Assembly: GCA_019054805.1 (NCBI GenBank)
Contig: JAHQIY010000007.1
Coordinates: 3,663,501-3,727,500 of the forward strand
DNA: 64,000 bases
Origin: Brachionus manjavacas
Taxonomy: Eukaryota > Rotifera > Eurotatoria > Ploima > Brachionidae
Direction: 5' to 3'
A program made the position numbers and the translations under genes. Each line of letters starts with the position of its first letter. Position 1 is the first letter of the stretch. Positions 9,715 to 21,528 of this stretch are shown one piece after another. Below the pieces are notes generated by a model, which worked only from the letters and a program-made list of their open reading frames with translations, made no database searches and had not been told where the DNA came from.

Positions 9715-10374
9715 TTTTACGTAAATTTATTAAAAAAGAATTCCATAAAATTGAAATAATTTGGCACTTTTAAAAAAAAATTCATTTGATTTTATGAAAA
9801 TAAAATCCTTCAATATTTTTTTTCAAAATTATGTATAAAAAAAACTTTCCATAATTTACGTAAATTTTGGTAAAATGAAATCAATTTAATGGTAAAAAAT
9901 GGTTAATTAAAATTTTTTTACCTTTAAAAAAAAATATCTTAAATAGTTTTAATGCTTTTTAATTGTTTGACCAACCTTCTTGATTTTCTTTTACTTTAAT
10001 TATTATCTAGATTTTAATTTAAATTAATTATTATTTTATTTTATATTTTAATTTTAAATTATTTTAAAATTTATTATATCTTTAAAAAATCTTTTGTCGA
10101 TAACTTATTAAAGAAAATGTTGAGAATTTTAGAGAATAGGTAAATGTCTTTTTTCTATATTTATTTATTTGGTTTAACTTTTATTATTTTATAAAATTTT
10201 TCCTTCAGTTTATTATTTTTAACATTCAATAATAATGATAAACGTAAATTATTTAAAAGTTAAAGTTTAAGTCAAAAGTTTGAAAAGAAGAAACTATAAG
10301 CGGTGCATCTAAGTACATGTGTATATTTAGACTTTTTATTTTTAATTTTAGACATGCTAAGTTGCTAACTTAGG
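9715..10374. other. AT-rich intergenic, no gene seen
   Basis: Low-complexity sequence with no supported feature. Confidence 0.4.
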
Positions 10375-10512
10375 ATTGATAGCGGTTTCTTTTTTTAATT
10401 GAAAGTTCACTTAATTACTTTTCTGTTACTATCATAAATATTAAAGATACAGTTTAATAACTGACAAACAAGCTCTTCCATTTAAAAGACAATAATTAAA
10501 TCATCATGCGTA
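10375..10512 (+). repeat. diverged direct repeat, copy 1
   Basis: Shares GATTGATAGCGGTT, TTCACTTAATTA and CTCTTCC(A/G)TTTA(A/G)AAGACAATA with 12329-12469 in the same order and spacing. Similarity extends weakly for about 100 bp upstream. The family is unknown. Confidence 0.65.
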
Positions 10513-11134
10513 AGTTTAAAATTAAAAGATCAAAATAAAAAAAATAATCTGCTATTCTAGTTTTGTTAAATTAAATAAATAAATTTAAAGATTTTTTTAG
10601 GTTGTATGAGGCCTTGTATGCTTCGGAACAACCTAGAGAGTTTATCTCTTAAATTATCTATCTAAGGTTTTTTTGACACGTAGAAAAATCGTATTTGGAA
10701 CAGTTTTAAAAAAATTCTTCACGTAAATCGTCAATACACTATACGTGTATAAAAAAAAACACATATCATTTTAAGTTATAATAAACATGCAAATAAGACA
10801 TAACATCAAAGTTGAAAGTTAACGCCTCGCAATTATAAAGCCGTGCTTCCCTATCTTAAATTGTTAATTAGTTATTGCGTATCAATTTTTTACTACAAAT
10901 AAAATAAAATTAACACCTTTTGCAAATAAAATAGACTTTAAATTTAGAGATCTGCTATTAAAAAAATTTAATTGCTACTTTAGATTAAATTTTAACAACT
11001 TAAAATCTCCTATATTCTTATTCAATGTTTCAAAAAATTAGTTAAATGTTCCTGAAATATGTTTTATCTGCTTTTAATATGCTTTATGTTTAAAATTATT
11101 TATATGCTTATTAAGAAAAAATATGCGTCACAAG

Positions 11135-11350
11135 ACAGTCTCTGATGATGAGAGTGATTATTTCCGATGTATAAAACTTTGCACTTAACTTCATTTAGAC
11201 AAATAAGCTATTTTTTGGTCCAATTGTAAATTTCATTTAATTCGTTTATGAGTACATCAAACTTTTCAACTTCATCTAACATTCTCTCTAATTTTAAATC
11301 GTCTGCAAATAATTCATAAAAACTGCTTATTTTGTCAAAACAGAATAAAA
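11135..11350 (-). mobile_element. LINE reverse transcriptase palm remnant
   Basis: The minus strand encodes a decayed RT core. FYELFADDLKLER, with the catalytic F-A-D-D box at about 11286-11315, is followed by NELNEIYNWTKK, a stop, then NEVKCKVLYIGNNHSHHQ. This matches the CR1/RTE-type order FADDLKL ... W-(S/T)-KK-W ... N-x-x-K-C-K-V-x-x-x-G-x-N. A TAG where W-x-L normally continues kills the frame. Confidence 0.8.
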
Positions 11351-11568
11351 TTACAGATATTTCTGTAAAAATCAAGCATTTTGAATAAACTAAGATTTTA
11401 CCTATTGCTCCGCTACCGGAAAAAAAAGAGAATTTTTTTGATTATTAAATTAGTTAAAAGATTTTTTATTATATTGAAAAATTATCATAAAAACTGAAAT
11501 AAAAAAAATTTAAATAAGTAAATTAAATGTCTGTAAAAACACCGTTTCTTGAAAGAAAAACTTGAGCT

Positions 11569-11945
11569 TCCCAGTCAAACATTTTATAGAGAATTTTTGT
11601 ATTATCTTTAAAGATTCTTTATAAAATCTCTAAAATTTGGCCTATTTTGAAGAAAAAATAGAGATATTTTAGAGACAAAAAAAATCTTCGTTTTTTCTCT
11701 ATATTCTCTTTAAAATTTTTAATCTGTTCTGCCAGTAAAAACGTTTAAAGAGATATTTTATAAATTCTTTCAAGATTCTTTAAAAAATCTTTATAAATTG
11801 AATTATTTTGAAGAAGAAATGGAGATATTTTAGAGATAAAAAAAATCATTAATTTTAATAAAAAATCTTTATTTTTTCTCTATATTCTCTTTGAAATTTT
11901 TAATCTGTTCTACCAGTCAAAAAGTCTTAGAGATTTTCTGTAGTT
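11569..11945. repeat. two-copy ~180-bp minisatellite
   Basis: Two adjacent diverged units share AGATATTTTA(G/T)AGA, TTTTTTCTCTATATTCTCTTT and AATTTTTAATCTGTTCT, each bordered by CCAGT(C)AAA (about 11572, 11740, 11931). A related sequence in inverted orientation with GTTGACTGGG occurs at 16880-17050, on the other side of the Jockey-like LINE. Confidence 0.55.
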
Positions 11946-12328
11946 ACAGATTTTTTATTATTTATTTTTTATTATTTATTTGTTTATTTTATGTTCCGAT
12001 AAATGAAAAAAAATTTATATATCACCTATTTTAAGAAATAAAGAAAAATACCCTAACATACTAATTCTTATTTCTTAAGAAACTTTTAGATTAGAGCATT
12101 AAATTTAACTACAAAGTCTCATCAATCAAGCATGAGAATAAATTCGTGAGAAATAAGTTTTTAAACGACGAATAATATTCAAGATAAAAATTTGAAATGT
12201 CGGAAAGATAAAGCTATTAGCGATGTGTCAAAAAACATGTGATTTTTAGATTATTCCCAAGAACCATTCCTAATTACTTAATTGATAAAATGTTTAATTG
12301 AATAATGCTGTACACTAATTTGCTTACG

Positions 12329-12469
12329 GGATTGATAGCGGTTACTTTTTTTTATTGATAGGTGCCACAGTTCACTTAATTATTCCAGCTTTACTTATCA
12401 ATATACAGTTAAATTATCGACAAGCAGGCTCTTCCGTTTAGAAGACAATAATTAAATAATTATACGTAC
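12329..12469 (+). repeat. diverged direct repeat, copy 2
   Basis: Partner of 10375-10512, about 1.95 kb away in direct orientation. Small indels and substitutions throughout indicate an older duplication or two insertions of one element. Confidence 0.65.
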
Positions 12470-13212
12470 TCTTGAAAGGTCATAAGTTCAAAATAAAGAA
12501 ATACAATCAACTTTTAGCAATTCAAATTATTATCATTTAATTCAACGTTTATTTTTTATTTACATCAAAATTTTAATTAAAGTAACAAGGAAATTTTCTT
12601 CTTATTTCCTCTTAATTAAATTGTTAAAAAGTCATAAGGTTTAAGTCAAGTTAAAGTCCAAACTTATAATAATTTTTTAATTTGCGGACCTGGACTTTAA
12701 TTTTAGCTTTGTCTTAAACTTTACCGCCAAAATAACTCCCTTAAACGGCAAAAAATTTATGAGACCGCAATCATGACTGATGAATGGTCGTTCTTGTTAA
12801 TTATTTTGGTGCCCTATTTTTAGCATACTCACTGAAATTAATGTCCAACCCAGTCTTTGAGTTGACTTAAGACTTGTGAATTTAAACAACTCTTCATTAT
12901 AATTTTTTCTTGAAAATGTTTAACTTTTTGTTCATTTCTTGATTTTTATATTTTTAAATGAAAAAAATATTAATGTAACGTTTAGACATCATAACTCTTA
13001 ATTTATCCCGAACCACATCAAAATTAGTGATAATTACTTTATGGTCATACAAAAAACCAATGTACATATATCATATGTTTTTATTTTTTAAGGATTTGGC
13101 AAGTGATAATCAAAAGATTTTATTACTTTATTTGAATTGCCTATTATACATTTTCTTTATATTATATATTATTTTTTAATGGATATCTAGCTTTATGGCA
13201 GCTTTTGTGATC
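12470..13212. other. AT-rich intergenic, no gene seen
   Basis: No supported feature. The right part flanks the 3' end of the Jockey-like LINE. Confidence 0.4.
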
Positions 13213-13601
13213 TTATTTTTTTTTATTAAAAAAATAGTTAGGGGAGGACTCCGGACAGTTTGGAATGGTAATTAACCTCCCTTTCAGCCCCGTGTTAGTA
13301 GTTTTGATAATTGAGAAAAAAGTGAACAAAATTTTGAAAATGATACAAGACAAAAAGTTTTTTTTTTTTTGATCACTTGAGAGACACAAATTTTTGAATA
13401 GAGCATAATTAATTTTGAATGAATTTAAAATTAGAATAAGAATAATAAGAATTAAGAATAATTTTTTTTTTTTTTTTTTAGGAGTTGAGTTCGATGTTGA
13501 TTTGACGATCCAGGTTCCAGGTAACATGTCTGAACTTGTCAAAGGGTGTCCAGTATTTGTGACATGGGCTTGTTGTGTTTTGTGAATCTTTAAGGTCGTC
13601 G

Positions 13602-14942
13602 TTAATGGGTATGGCTTTGACGGTTTGCTCCAAATTTTTCGAAAAGGAGATCGGTTCTGACCGAAATCGTTTGGAGGCTTAACTTTTGGTGAATCGTGGA
13701 AATTCTGGTTCTTAACGGGAAGTATTTTATCGTTTTTAAAATTTTGTTTTGTATTTTTTGAAGATCTTTTAAGACTCTTTGGGTAGATGTGGACAGTGCG
13801 ATGAACAGGTAATCGAGATGAGGTCGGATTAGAGCCATAAAAACGGTTTTACATAGGTTAATTTTATTTTTTATTTTGAGTATCTTTAACTTTCTTATGA
13901 TATTTAATTTAGGCATCAGTTTAGTTGATAGATCGTTAAAGTGGCTAATAAAAGATAGGTTCGGATCAAGTTTATGTCCAAGAAAAGTCGGGAAAGGTTC
14001 CATTGGTATCTGATTGCTATTTAAAGATAAATTTAATCGGTAAGTGTTTTCGTAGTTTTTCCTGTAGCCGGCTGTCGTGAAAACTGTATAAGTAGTTTTG
14101 TTTGAGTTTATTTTGAGTTTCCATTTTTTACAGAATCCTGCTATTATGTTAATTGCTTTTTGTAGTTTCTCTTCAATTTTTTTAAGGCTACTGTCAGTAA
14201 ACCAAATCGAAATGTCGTCGGCAAACAACGCTTTATTGATGTCATCTGGAAGCTTTTTAACTACGTTGCTAAAAAATATTGAAATTAATGTGGGAGATAG
14301 ACAGCTCCCCTGTGGCACTCCTGATGAAATGTTGAAAATTTTTGATTTTATGTTTTGGTTAGAAACGAGGAACTTTCTGTCGGTGAGAAAATTTAGAATC
14401 CAATTGTATAAAACTTTGTTCAATTTTATATTTTTTAGTTTTTGCAATATTGCTTGGTGATTGATTTTGACGAAGGCCTTTTCTAAGTCGAAAAACACAA
14501 TACCAGTCCGGGCATGTTCATTGAAACCGTTTATTGTCGCTTGATACAGACGTAGGAAGTGATCGTGTCTGCTCATTTTTTTCCGAAAACCGGATTGGCA
14601 TTGTGGGAAGTGTCCTTTGTCTTCTAACCAGGTGAGTAGCTTTTTATTTATTATTTTCTCAAGCCATTTAGCCAAACATGATATAAGAGAAATTGGCCTA
14701 TATGAGTCAGCTCGGTCAGGTGGTTTGTTTTTTTTTGGGATCATGATTATTTTGGAAATCTTCCAGTTTTTTGGTAGAAAGCCAGTTTTGAGTGAGGCAT
14801 TGAAAAGTTTAAATATACGTATAAGGAATTCGGTTGGACATTTTTTGAGAGTTTTGTTTTTTACCAGGTCGAGACCGGCTGATGCTTTATTTTTGAGTTC
14901 TTTGAGGGATGAGAGAAATTCGACTTTTGTAATCTTTTCCAC
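13602..14942 (-). pseudogene. LINE reverse transcriptase (ORF2 C-terminal part)
   Basis: This 446-codon open block contains the ordered RT motifs: NKASAGLDLVKNKTL, DSYRPISLISCLAKWLEKII, SGFRKKMSRHDHFL, IVFFDLEKAFVKINHQ (motif A), SSGVPQGSCLSPTLISIF and ALFADDISIW (motif C). The thumb and C-terminal region to RLNLSLNSNQIP and beyond follows. The conserved second Asp of motif A (usually A-F-D) is Val here, a sign of decay. The frame upstream (14943-15507) still encodes the endonuclease-RT linker (for example NQSESKCWNLLNNF, DPEEVANLFGEHLENIF), but in a different frame. The domains are therefore split by a frameshift near 14950. Confidence 0.9.
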
Positions 14943-15507
14943 CGAAACTGGAGATACTTGTTTTCATTCTAGGTAGGTTTGTGGAACAGGGGTCCGCCGT
15001 GAAAATATTTTCCAGATGCTCTCCGAAAAGATTTGCTACTTCTTCAGGATCTTCTGAGATAAATTCGTTTTTACGAAGTTTTATGGTTTGTTTGTTGAGT
15101 GAAGCCTTGTTTGGATCTATGAAGTTATTGAGTAAATTCCAACATTTCGATTCGGATTGATTAAATTGATTTAATGCTGAAAATTTCTCACTAAGAAAGC
15201 TGCCTTTTAAAGCTTTTATTTCATTGCTTATTTGTCGACTTATTAAATTTAGGAGCTTTGTGGTTAATTCTGTTTTACATTTTTTGTTAAGACGACAGAG
15301 TATCCTTTTAAATTTTATTTTTTTAACAATGTTTTCTGGTATAGGTATTGGGTGGGTTGCTGTAGTTGTAAAATTACAAAGTTTGGTTGCTTTGTTAATA
15401 GCGTCTAAAATGTCAGCTATAATCTTATCGGCTTCTATGTCAATGTTTAAAGGGGAATCTAGTGCATGGGCTCCTTTTATAACTTTCAGAATTTGTTCAA
15501 ATTTTGC

Positions 15508-16346
15508 TTAATCTATTTTATTAATTGTAAATAGTTTTTTTCTTGGTATTAAGTTTTTGAATGTGGAAATTGTGGGCTGGTGATCACTTATTTTGTCAGC
15601 GAGCACTTTGTGTGAGTAAAAGAAATCGTACATATTTGGTGAACAAATTATCAAATCAATAATGCTTTTTCCTCTTGGAAAGGTTGGTTTTTCACAATTA
15701 AGTACATGACAGTTTGATGCATTTAAAAAGTTCTCAAGTATTTCACCGTTTGTGTTTTTTTTTTGCAATGCCAAGTTTTGCTTTTGCTGTTGAGATCACC
15801 GACAATAATGAATTTTGGAAAGTTGCTATTGATAAAGTGTAGAGTCTCGTCATTTAGTACAGTAGAAGGACTGCTATAAATTGTGAAAATTGCCAATTTT
15901 TCATTTTTACCAATTGTTATATTAACACCGACTATATTTTCGTGTGTTGCCGAACTTAATCTGGGAATTTCATGGAATTCTATGGAATCTTTTATGCATA
16001 GAGCAGTACCACCGCCTCTTCTCTGCAATCGGTCATCTCTTACAATAATGAATCCGGGTAGGGAAAAGGGGTCATTTGGTTTTAGGAAAGTTTCATTTAT
16101 ACTAATTATGTCTATTTTGTAGATTTGGATGAGTCGAGTGAGTTGGAGTATTTTTGTGTCTGAGTTTGATGAATGAATGTTGATATGGAGTATTTTGAGC
16201 GAGTTTGTAGTCATTTCATCGTCAAATATAGTGTTTGTAATATCATTTTGCTCGATTTTTTTTGCACAAATTGGACCAAAAAAATTTTGAACCAGTTTAG
16301 ATATGTCAGAAGGATCATTGTCAATTGATCCTTGATATTTAGACAA
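15508..16346 (-). pseudogene. LINE APE-type endonuclease (ORF2 N-terminal part), frameshifted
   Basis: Two overlapping open blocks (16346-15723 and 15774-15508) together encode an exonuclease-endonuclease-phosphatase domain. It starts near MTTNSLKILHINIHS, with ISINETFLK (catalytic Glu), RRGGGTALCIKD, VGDLNSKSKTWHC (G-D-x-N) and ISDHQPTIS (S-D-H) at the end. A single-base length change in an A-run near 15755-15770 separates the halves. This enzyme nicks the target DNA to prime reverse transcription. Confidence 0.88.
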
Positions 16347-16753
16347 ATTCTTGAAACATCAATGATAAAGAGAATTAAATTCGGAGTATGATGGTCATTT
16401 TTTTCGTATGTTGATTGGATATGGTTGGTTGGTTGGGCAGACTCTTTTCGGGTAAATTGTTCTGATTTTTTTGTGATTGATTTTGTTAAAAGTTTTTTCT
16501 TCCTCTCAATCTCTTCGATCATTTTAGGACAAGATTTGCTGCATGAAGCGTGATTACCATGGCAGTTGACGCAACTAAATTCAACTGGATTGGTGATTTT
16601 GCAAGGATGGTTATGTTTTTTTCCACATCTCACACAAGTTGGCATATCGTTTTTTACTGGACAGTTTTGTCTGATGTGTCCAAATTTTTGACAGTGGAAG
16701 CATTGATTTGGCTGAAGATCAAATTTCCATTTAGTGATCTTGATTTTGATCTT
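16211..16753 (-). pseudogene. LINE ORF1 (gag-like) zinc-knuckle end
   Basis: The minus strand reads three cysteine-histidine knuckles typical of Jockey-clade ORF1: CFHCQKFGHIRQNC, CVRCGKKHNHPC and CVNCHGNHASC, followed by SKSCPKMIEEIERKKK. The region just 5' (TKWKFDLQPNQ) is also typical. An in-frame TGA then ends the homology, so the N-terminal gag is lost. The frame overlaps the start of ORF2 at 16211-16346, where ORF2 is the likelier real frame. Confidence 0.8.
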
Positions 16754-16799
16754 TCATATCTAGATCCTTGAAAATTTTCTGAGGCACAAAATCATGTTA

Positions 16800-17394
16800 A
16801 TTGACCTTAATTAATAAATGCATACCGCTTACTGATTAAAAAATTTGAAATATTGAAAAAAATCTTAATTGAAAAAAATTTGAAGACCCTTTAGAGATAA
16901 ATAAAAGAAACTTAAAAGATATTTTAGAGAAATTTAAAAGAAATTTTTAAAGATATTCTAAAGAAAAATGTACGATAACCTCTGAAAAAACTCTACAAAT
17001 TTCTCTAAAATTTCTTTAAAGATCCTTTAAAATAAAGTTGACTGGGTTGAATGGTTGAGCTTAGATGAATTTGAATTTTTTTTCTTTTATTCAATTTTTT
17101 TTATAATGTTTTTTATTATAATTTTTAAATATATCAATTTTTTTTAATTTGTTAAAAAAATTACACTTATTGTGTGGAATATAATTATTAAAAAGATTCT
17201 ATTAAAGGCAAAAAAAAGTGGTAAATTTATTATATCAAACAGGAGCAAAAATATTTTTTTTGTAGAATAAAAAACAATAAAAAGAGTGTTAAAAAATGAA
17301 AAAATCATTAATTATCAATTATTCAGCTTTACTCATACTGCTTCTTGTTTCAATTATTTGAAATGAAGTTAAAGATAGATTTTTTCTAATTTTT
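16800..17394. other. AT-rich sequence with minisatellite-like blocks
   Basis: 16880-17050 contains TTTAGAGA/TTTAAAGA-type repeats ending in GTTGACTGGG, an inverted relative of the 11.57 kb minisatellite. No gene seen. Confidence 0.4.
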
Positions 17395-17795
17395 CTAAAG
17401 CAATATTGTGCCCGGATTAGACATGAGTTTTATTTTAACTTTATAATTTAAAGGAGACTATTCGTTCCAACAGCTTTCCTACATAGCTTGTCATACCGAT
17501 TGGTCTATAGTTTGCTGGCTCTTTTGTAAAAAAAGATTGTTAAGGTTTGTCGATTCTCATCCTTTGGGGTATTTAACTTTCTCTTGAATTTTAGTTAAAA
17601 AGATTAATAGAATCTTTTAAAATATTTTGAGGCAAATTTAATAGCATGTGGTCATAATTCGGCACAGAAACTAAACTAGCCTCCTCTTTCAATCATTTAA
17701 GCGCTGGAAAGGCGATTTCTTTAATGTCAAAGAGCTCGTGTATTTTTTTGACATGGTTACTAAAAAGTTTTTTTTGGGTAATGAAGATCGATCAA
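17395..17795 (-). mobile_element. LINE reverse transcriptase N-terminal remnant
   Basis: The minus strand encodes EPANYRPIGMTSYVGKLLER (motif 'NYRPI..TS..GKLLER'), preceded by a decayed NYDHMLLNLPQNILKDSINLFN and IKEIAFPALK. This corresponds to the fingers domain just before RT motif A. Interrupted by stops and frameshifts. It is probably a different copy from the LINE ending at 13.2 kb. Confidence 0.75.
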
Positions 17796-18457
17796 TTTGC
17801 AAATTAAAAAAGCAAAGTAAATTTTGAAGAAGAAAAAAAAAAGAAAGAGCAAAATAACTTAAAATTGAAGCAAAGTGACTATTTTGTAGGTAAAAATAGT
17901 TTGATATAATTCAAGGTGGTTTTATATTGGCGATATTTGCTAAATGATAAAATTATAGAAATTTTTTTTAAACAGAACACAAATTATTATCTATACATAA
18001 CATAACAAAGTAAAATAGACAAAGCTCAACTCTATAGAAAAATTGTACATTTATGTGACTTGGTCTGTAAAGATCAAGTAAATTGTAAATACTATAAAGA
18101 TATTTTAAAAGATGAGCTGAATAAATCAGCATCTTAAATAATTTAATTTTGGCTTTTTATTTATTTAATTTTTTTTTAGTCGCCTATGAGGTGCAGTCTA
18201 AAAATTATAAATTGATAATTCTATAAAATTTACTATTTAAAAAAATTGACTTGTGTCTTGAATTTTATTATTATATTTTTTTTTATTTTATCTTACAATT
18301 TTATTCGTCTCAGTTATCAAAAAAGCAGACTTCTCTGAATAAATTATGAATTTTTTCTTCTGTTTACAACAAAAATGTGTCAAATGTTTAAATCACGATC
18401 AAAAAAAAATCAAAAAAATTAGAATAAGAAATTAGAAAATATTTTTATTATGTCATT
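17796..18457. other. AT-rich left border of the array, no gene seen
   Basis: This is unique sequence. It is not shared with the 3' flanks of the other array genes, which makes it the left edge of the amplified region. Confidence 0.5.
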
Positions 18458-18463
18458 TTTATT
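18458..18463 (-). terminator. poly(A) signal of first array gene
   Basis: AATAAA on the minus strand, about 36-41 nt beyond the stop at 18499. This flank is unique to the first array gene. Confidence 0.45.
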
Positions 18464-18498
18464 TAAATAATTTAATCAGAAAAAAGAGGAAAAGAAAT

Positions 18499-18815
18499 CT
18501 ATCCTTGGATGAGACCGGTTAATTGAGCAATAGCTTGTTGAACTAATGGGGCAGCATCACCAGCGTGTGAGAGCAAATCACTGACCAATTGGCTCAAGAT
18601 TGGTTTGGCTTGTTCGACGAGTTGTTGACCAGCGAACAACTATTGGGTACCGATTTGAACAATTTGCAAGTAGGTTTGTGAACCCAATGATTGGATGGTG
18701 GCCCATACTTGATCCAAACCCAAAGCGCCAACAACAGTTGAGATCAAATCTCTCTGGGCATTTTCAATAGGAACGGCAGAAACGGCCAAACCCAACAGCC
18801 AAAAATTGATTTCAT
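18499..18815 (-). pseudogene. repeat-protein gene A (1 repeat), inactivated
   Basis: One 92-aa repeat only. A net 7-bp deletion inside the signal-peptide codons (ATGAAATCAATTTT then TGGCTGTTGG) shifts the frame and ends in an early stop. In the repeat, CAATTG has become CAATAG, a nonsense codon in GTQ-LLFAG. Both lesions are also present in gene B, so the two share descent or exchanged sequence. The 5' flank matches genes B-D; the 3' flank is unique with its own AATAAA. It is the left terminus of the array. Confidence 0.85.
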
Positions 18816-21528
18816 TTTAAATATCTTATTTGGATTTTTTTTTCCAAAAAGTTTTTTTACTTTATACTTTTTTCTTCATGTGATTTTGTCATTTGTTCTT
18901 TTTTCTTTTTTATATTTTGGAGGATTCATTTCTCTCCTACATTTTTCCTTATCTCTTTTATCGGTTTTTTATTTATAATACTTTTTTGATAATAATTTTT
19001 TTATTGATCGTAATCATTATTTCGATTAAACAGAATTATTCGGCTTGAACTGATTAAATTTTTTTGAATCGTCCAAATAAGCTCTAACGTTAAAGATTAA
19101 TTAATTTAATTTAGCTAAAAATTAAGAATATTAAACCATTATAAACCAAAATGGAGAACAATTTTTTAATAAAGAAATTATCAAACGAAATTTTTCTGTT
19201 TAATTGTAAAAATGATAGAAACAATAAAATAACATTTTTAGTTTTTAATAAAAGGACATTACTCATTAGTTAATATTTTCTTAAGTTAAGAAATTATTAA
19301 CTGCAAACAGTGATATTGAGGATAACTATTTTTTTGTTTTGAATGATCCTTTTTCAGAAAATTGAAAATTAAAACCACTACGGGAATTGTTTCTTTCATT
19401 TTTTGGGTTAAAAATCTATCGGGATCGATAAAGGTTGGAATTGCTTTAATTTATTGCTTTTGATAATGACGTTTTAGTTGGAATTGATTGATTCCATTTT
19501 ACTATATCTTTTATCTGTTCAGCAGACAGTTTAATTAAGTTCTTTACATTTAGTTGAGTCTTAAAAAAGACATAATGGAGTTTGAAAGTGTTTTAACCCA
19601 AGTTTAATGTCACATTAAATTTGAGTTATTAACAGTTAAAATATTATTTTCATTTGTTATAGTACTTATTATTTTCTAGTCATAATTTTCTTATATAAAT
19701 GCTTGTTTTTCACTTATTAGTTTGAGTTTAAAATTTATTACAAATAAAAATTTATCCTTAAAAAGTTGTTTCTTTTATTGCTTGGTCTCTCAACCACAGC
19801 ATAGCGGGAGTTATTAAAATAATACTCGTAAATGCACATAAGGATAATTAAAAAAAAACACGTTTATTACAAAAGTAATATTAAAAAAATTTTCTTTTGA
19901 AATTAATGATGATAAAAAAAGTAATGATTATTTTTGGAAGTATCCAAATTCAAATGGTACCAGATAATCATCACATAATTCTCAAAAATTTTATTTAACA
20001 AATTAAAGAATAAAGCTTTTAATTTACATGCTTCTTTTATTGAAATCTCGGAGTTTGTTCAGTGTACGAACACTCTTTCAGATTAATAAATGAATCTGCG
20101 CCACCTATTTATCCATAACGGAAATCTCAAAGTAAGAAAAATTTTTTAATTCAAGAATTTTTATTACTAGCCCTTCTAAATCACCATCGTCTTCATCAGG
20201 ATTGGATTAAACAAATTAAAGAATCAAACGAAAACATATGATTTAAACCACCAAGCTAAAGTTAAAAGACAATAGAACATAAGATTCTAATTAAATTGAG
20301 GATTGATAAATTTATTCACAACTTGGAATCATAAATAATATTATCAATTAGATAGTTTTCGCACGCTTTTGTTTTTGCATTGATCACTCTTTTCTCTTTT
20401 AAATATCTAAAAAATTATTTCATATAATGTTTCAATATGCAAATGAATAAATTATAAAAAATTAAAAACATTTTTATATCGTTTCAACATGGTTTCAACT
20501 TTATATGTATGTACTTTTTATGTGTTCGAATTAAAAGGCTCAAATCATTATGACGCGGAATAGACAATGTGATTTATTATTTTGTCAATTTTGCATCTGT
20601 CATTAAATACGATCAAGAAGATAAAGAGCCTTTAGAGAATTTGTACCTACTTCACTGTTAACAATTCAATTAGTTTCAATAAAATTTAACAAATAAGGAT
20701 ATCCTACATAAAAAAATATTGCGTTGAACTTATAATCTAAAAAACATGTTATTTATCTATCCATTGTTTAGTAAATTCAAAAAGTCCGTCATGCAATTTA
20801 CGTCAAAGTTAAAAAATAGTTTAAAAAATCGAATAATTTTGAAAACCCGGCAAAAATAATTATGTACTATCTAACTAATGTCGAAACAATTGTTGAAAAA
20901 AACAAAAGAGACATTAAACTTTAAAAAGGTTTTTATTAACTGTTTTAGTAAGATTGATTCGTAACACCAGATTTATTGGAAACGTCCTTAGCTAAGCAAT
21001 TAAAAGAAGTCTATTGCGGCTTTCCAGTGCATAAATTTTGCTATTCCTCCATAGGCTTACGGCTCAATGGTGGTTGAAGTTGTTCAGAATTAGCTCACTA
21101 GCATCCCAAAAAACTTTTAAAATCGTAATGTTATTATTATATTTTTGATCACTGCCTAAATGCTGTCCCAAATCTGTAATTTATAATGCAAATTCATTTA
21201 GTTTCCAAATCTCCAGCTAAAATTTCCGCGTAAAATATTTTTAAATAATAGTATGCAATTAAAAAACTAAAATTCTAAATTAGGAACAATATAAAAACAT
21301 TTTACTTTCTTTTTGTAATTAACGTCATTTAAATAAACATTTAAATTGATTACCAATTTAATTTATTAATACATAATTGATTGAATTAAAATTCTTATAC
21401 AATCAAAAGAACCTAAATTATTTATCAAATAATCCTTAAATGTTCAAAAAAATTGCGACTACGAAATTTTTTTTATCTTTCTTGTTTTGATTAACAAATT
21501 AACACTTTTTTCTATATATACCAATGTA

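Larger units (their letters stand above)
13213..16790 (-). mobile_element. Jockey-like LINE, 5'-truncated and frameshifted
   Basis: On the minus strand, in order: zinc-knuckle gag end, APE-type endonuclease, reverse transcriptase, and a 3' tail rich in A near 13.2 kb. Several frameshifts and stops interrupt the frames. Among the elements in the window it is the most complete single LINE. Its G+C and codon use differ little from the host. The 5' boundary is approximate: an in-frame TGA lies just upstream of the first recognisable gag residues. I could not identify a target-site duplication. Confidence 0.85.

Noticed and set aside
14098-14976. Plus-strand open frames opposite the Jockey-like RT
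   Set aside because: They are antisense shadows. The minus strand carries ordered RT motifs.
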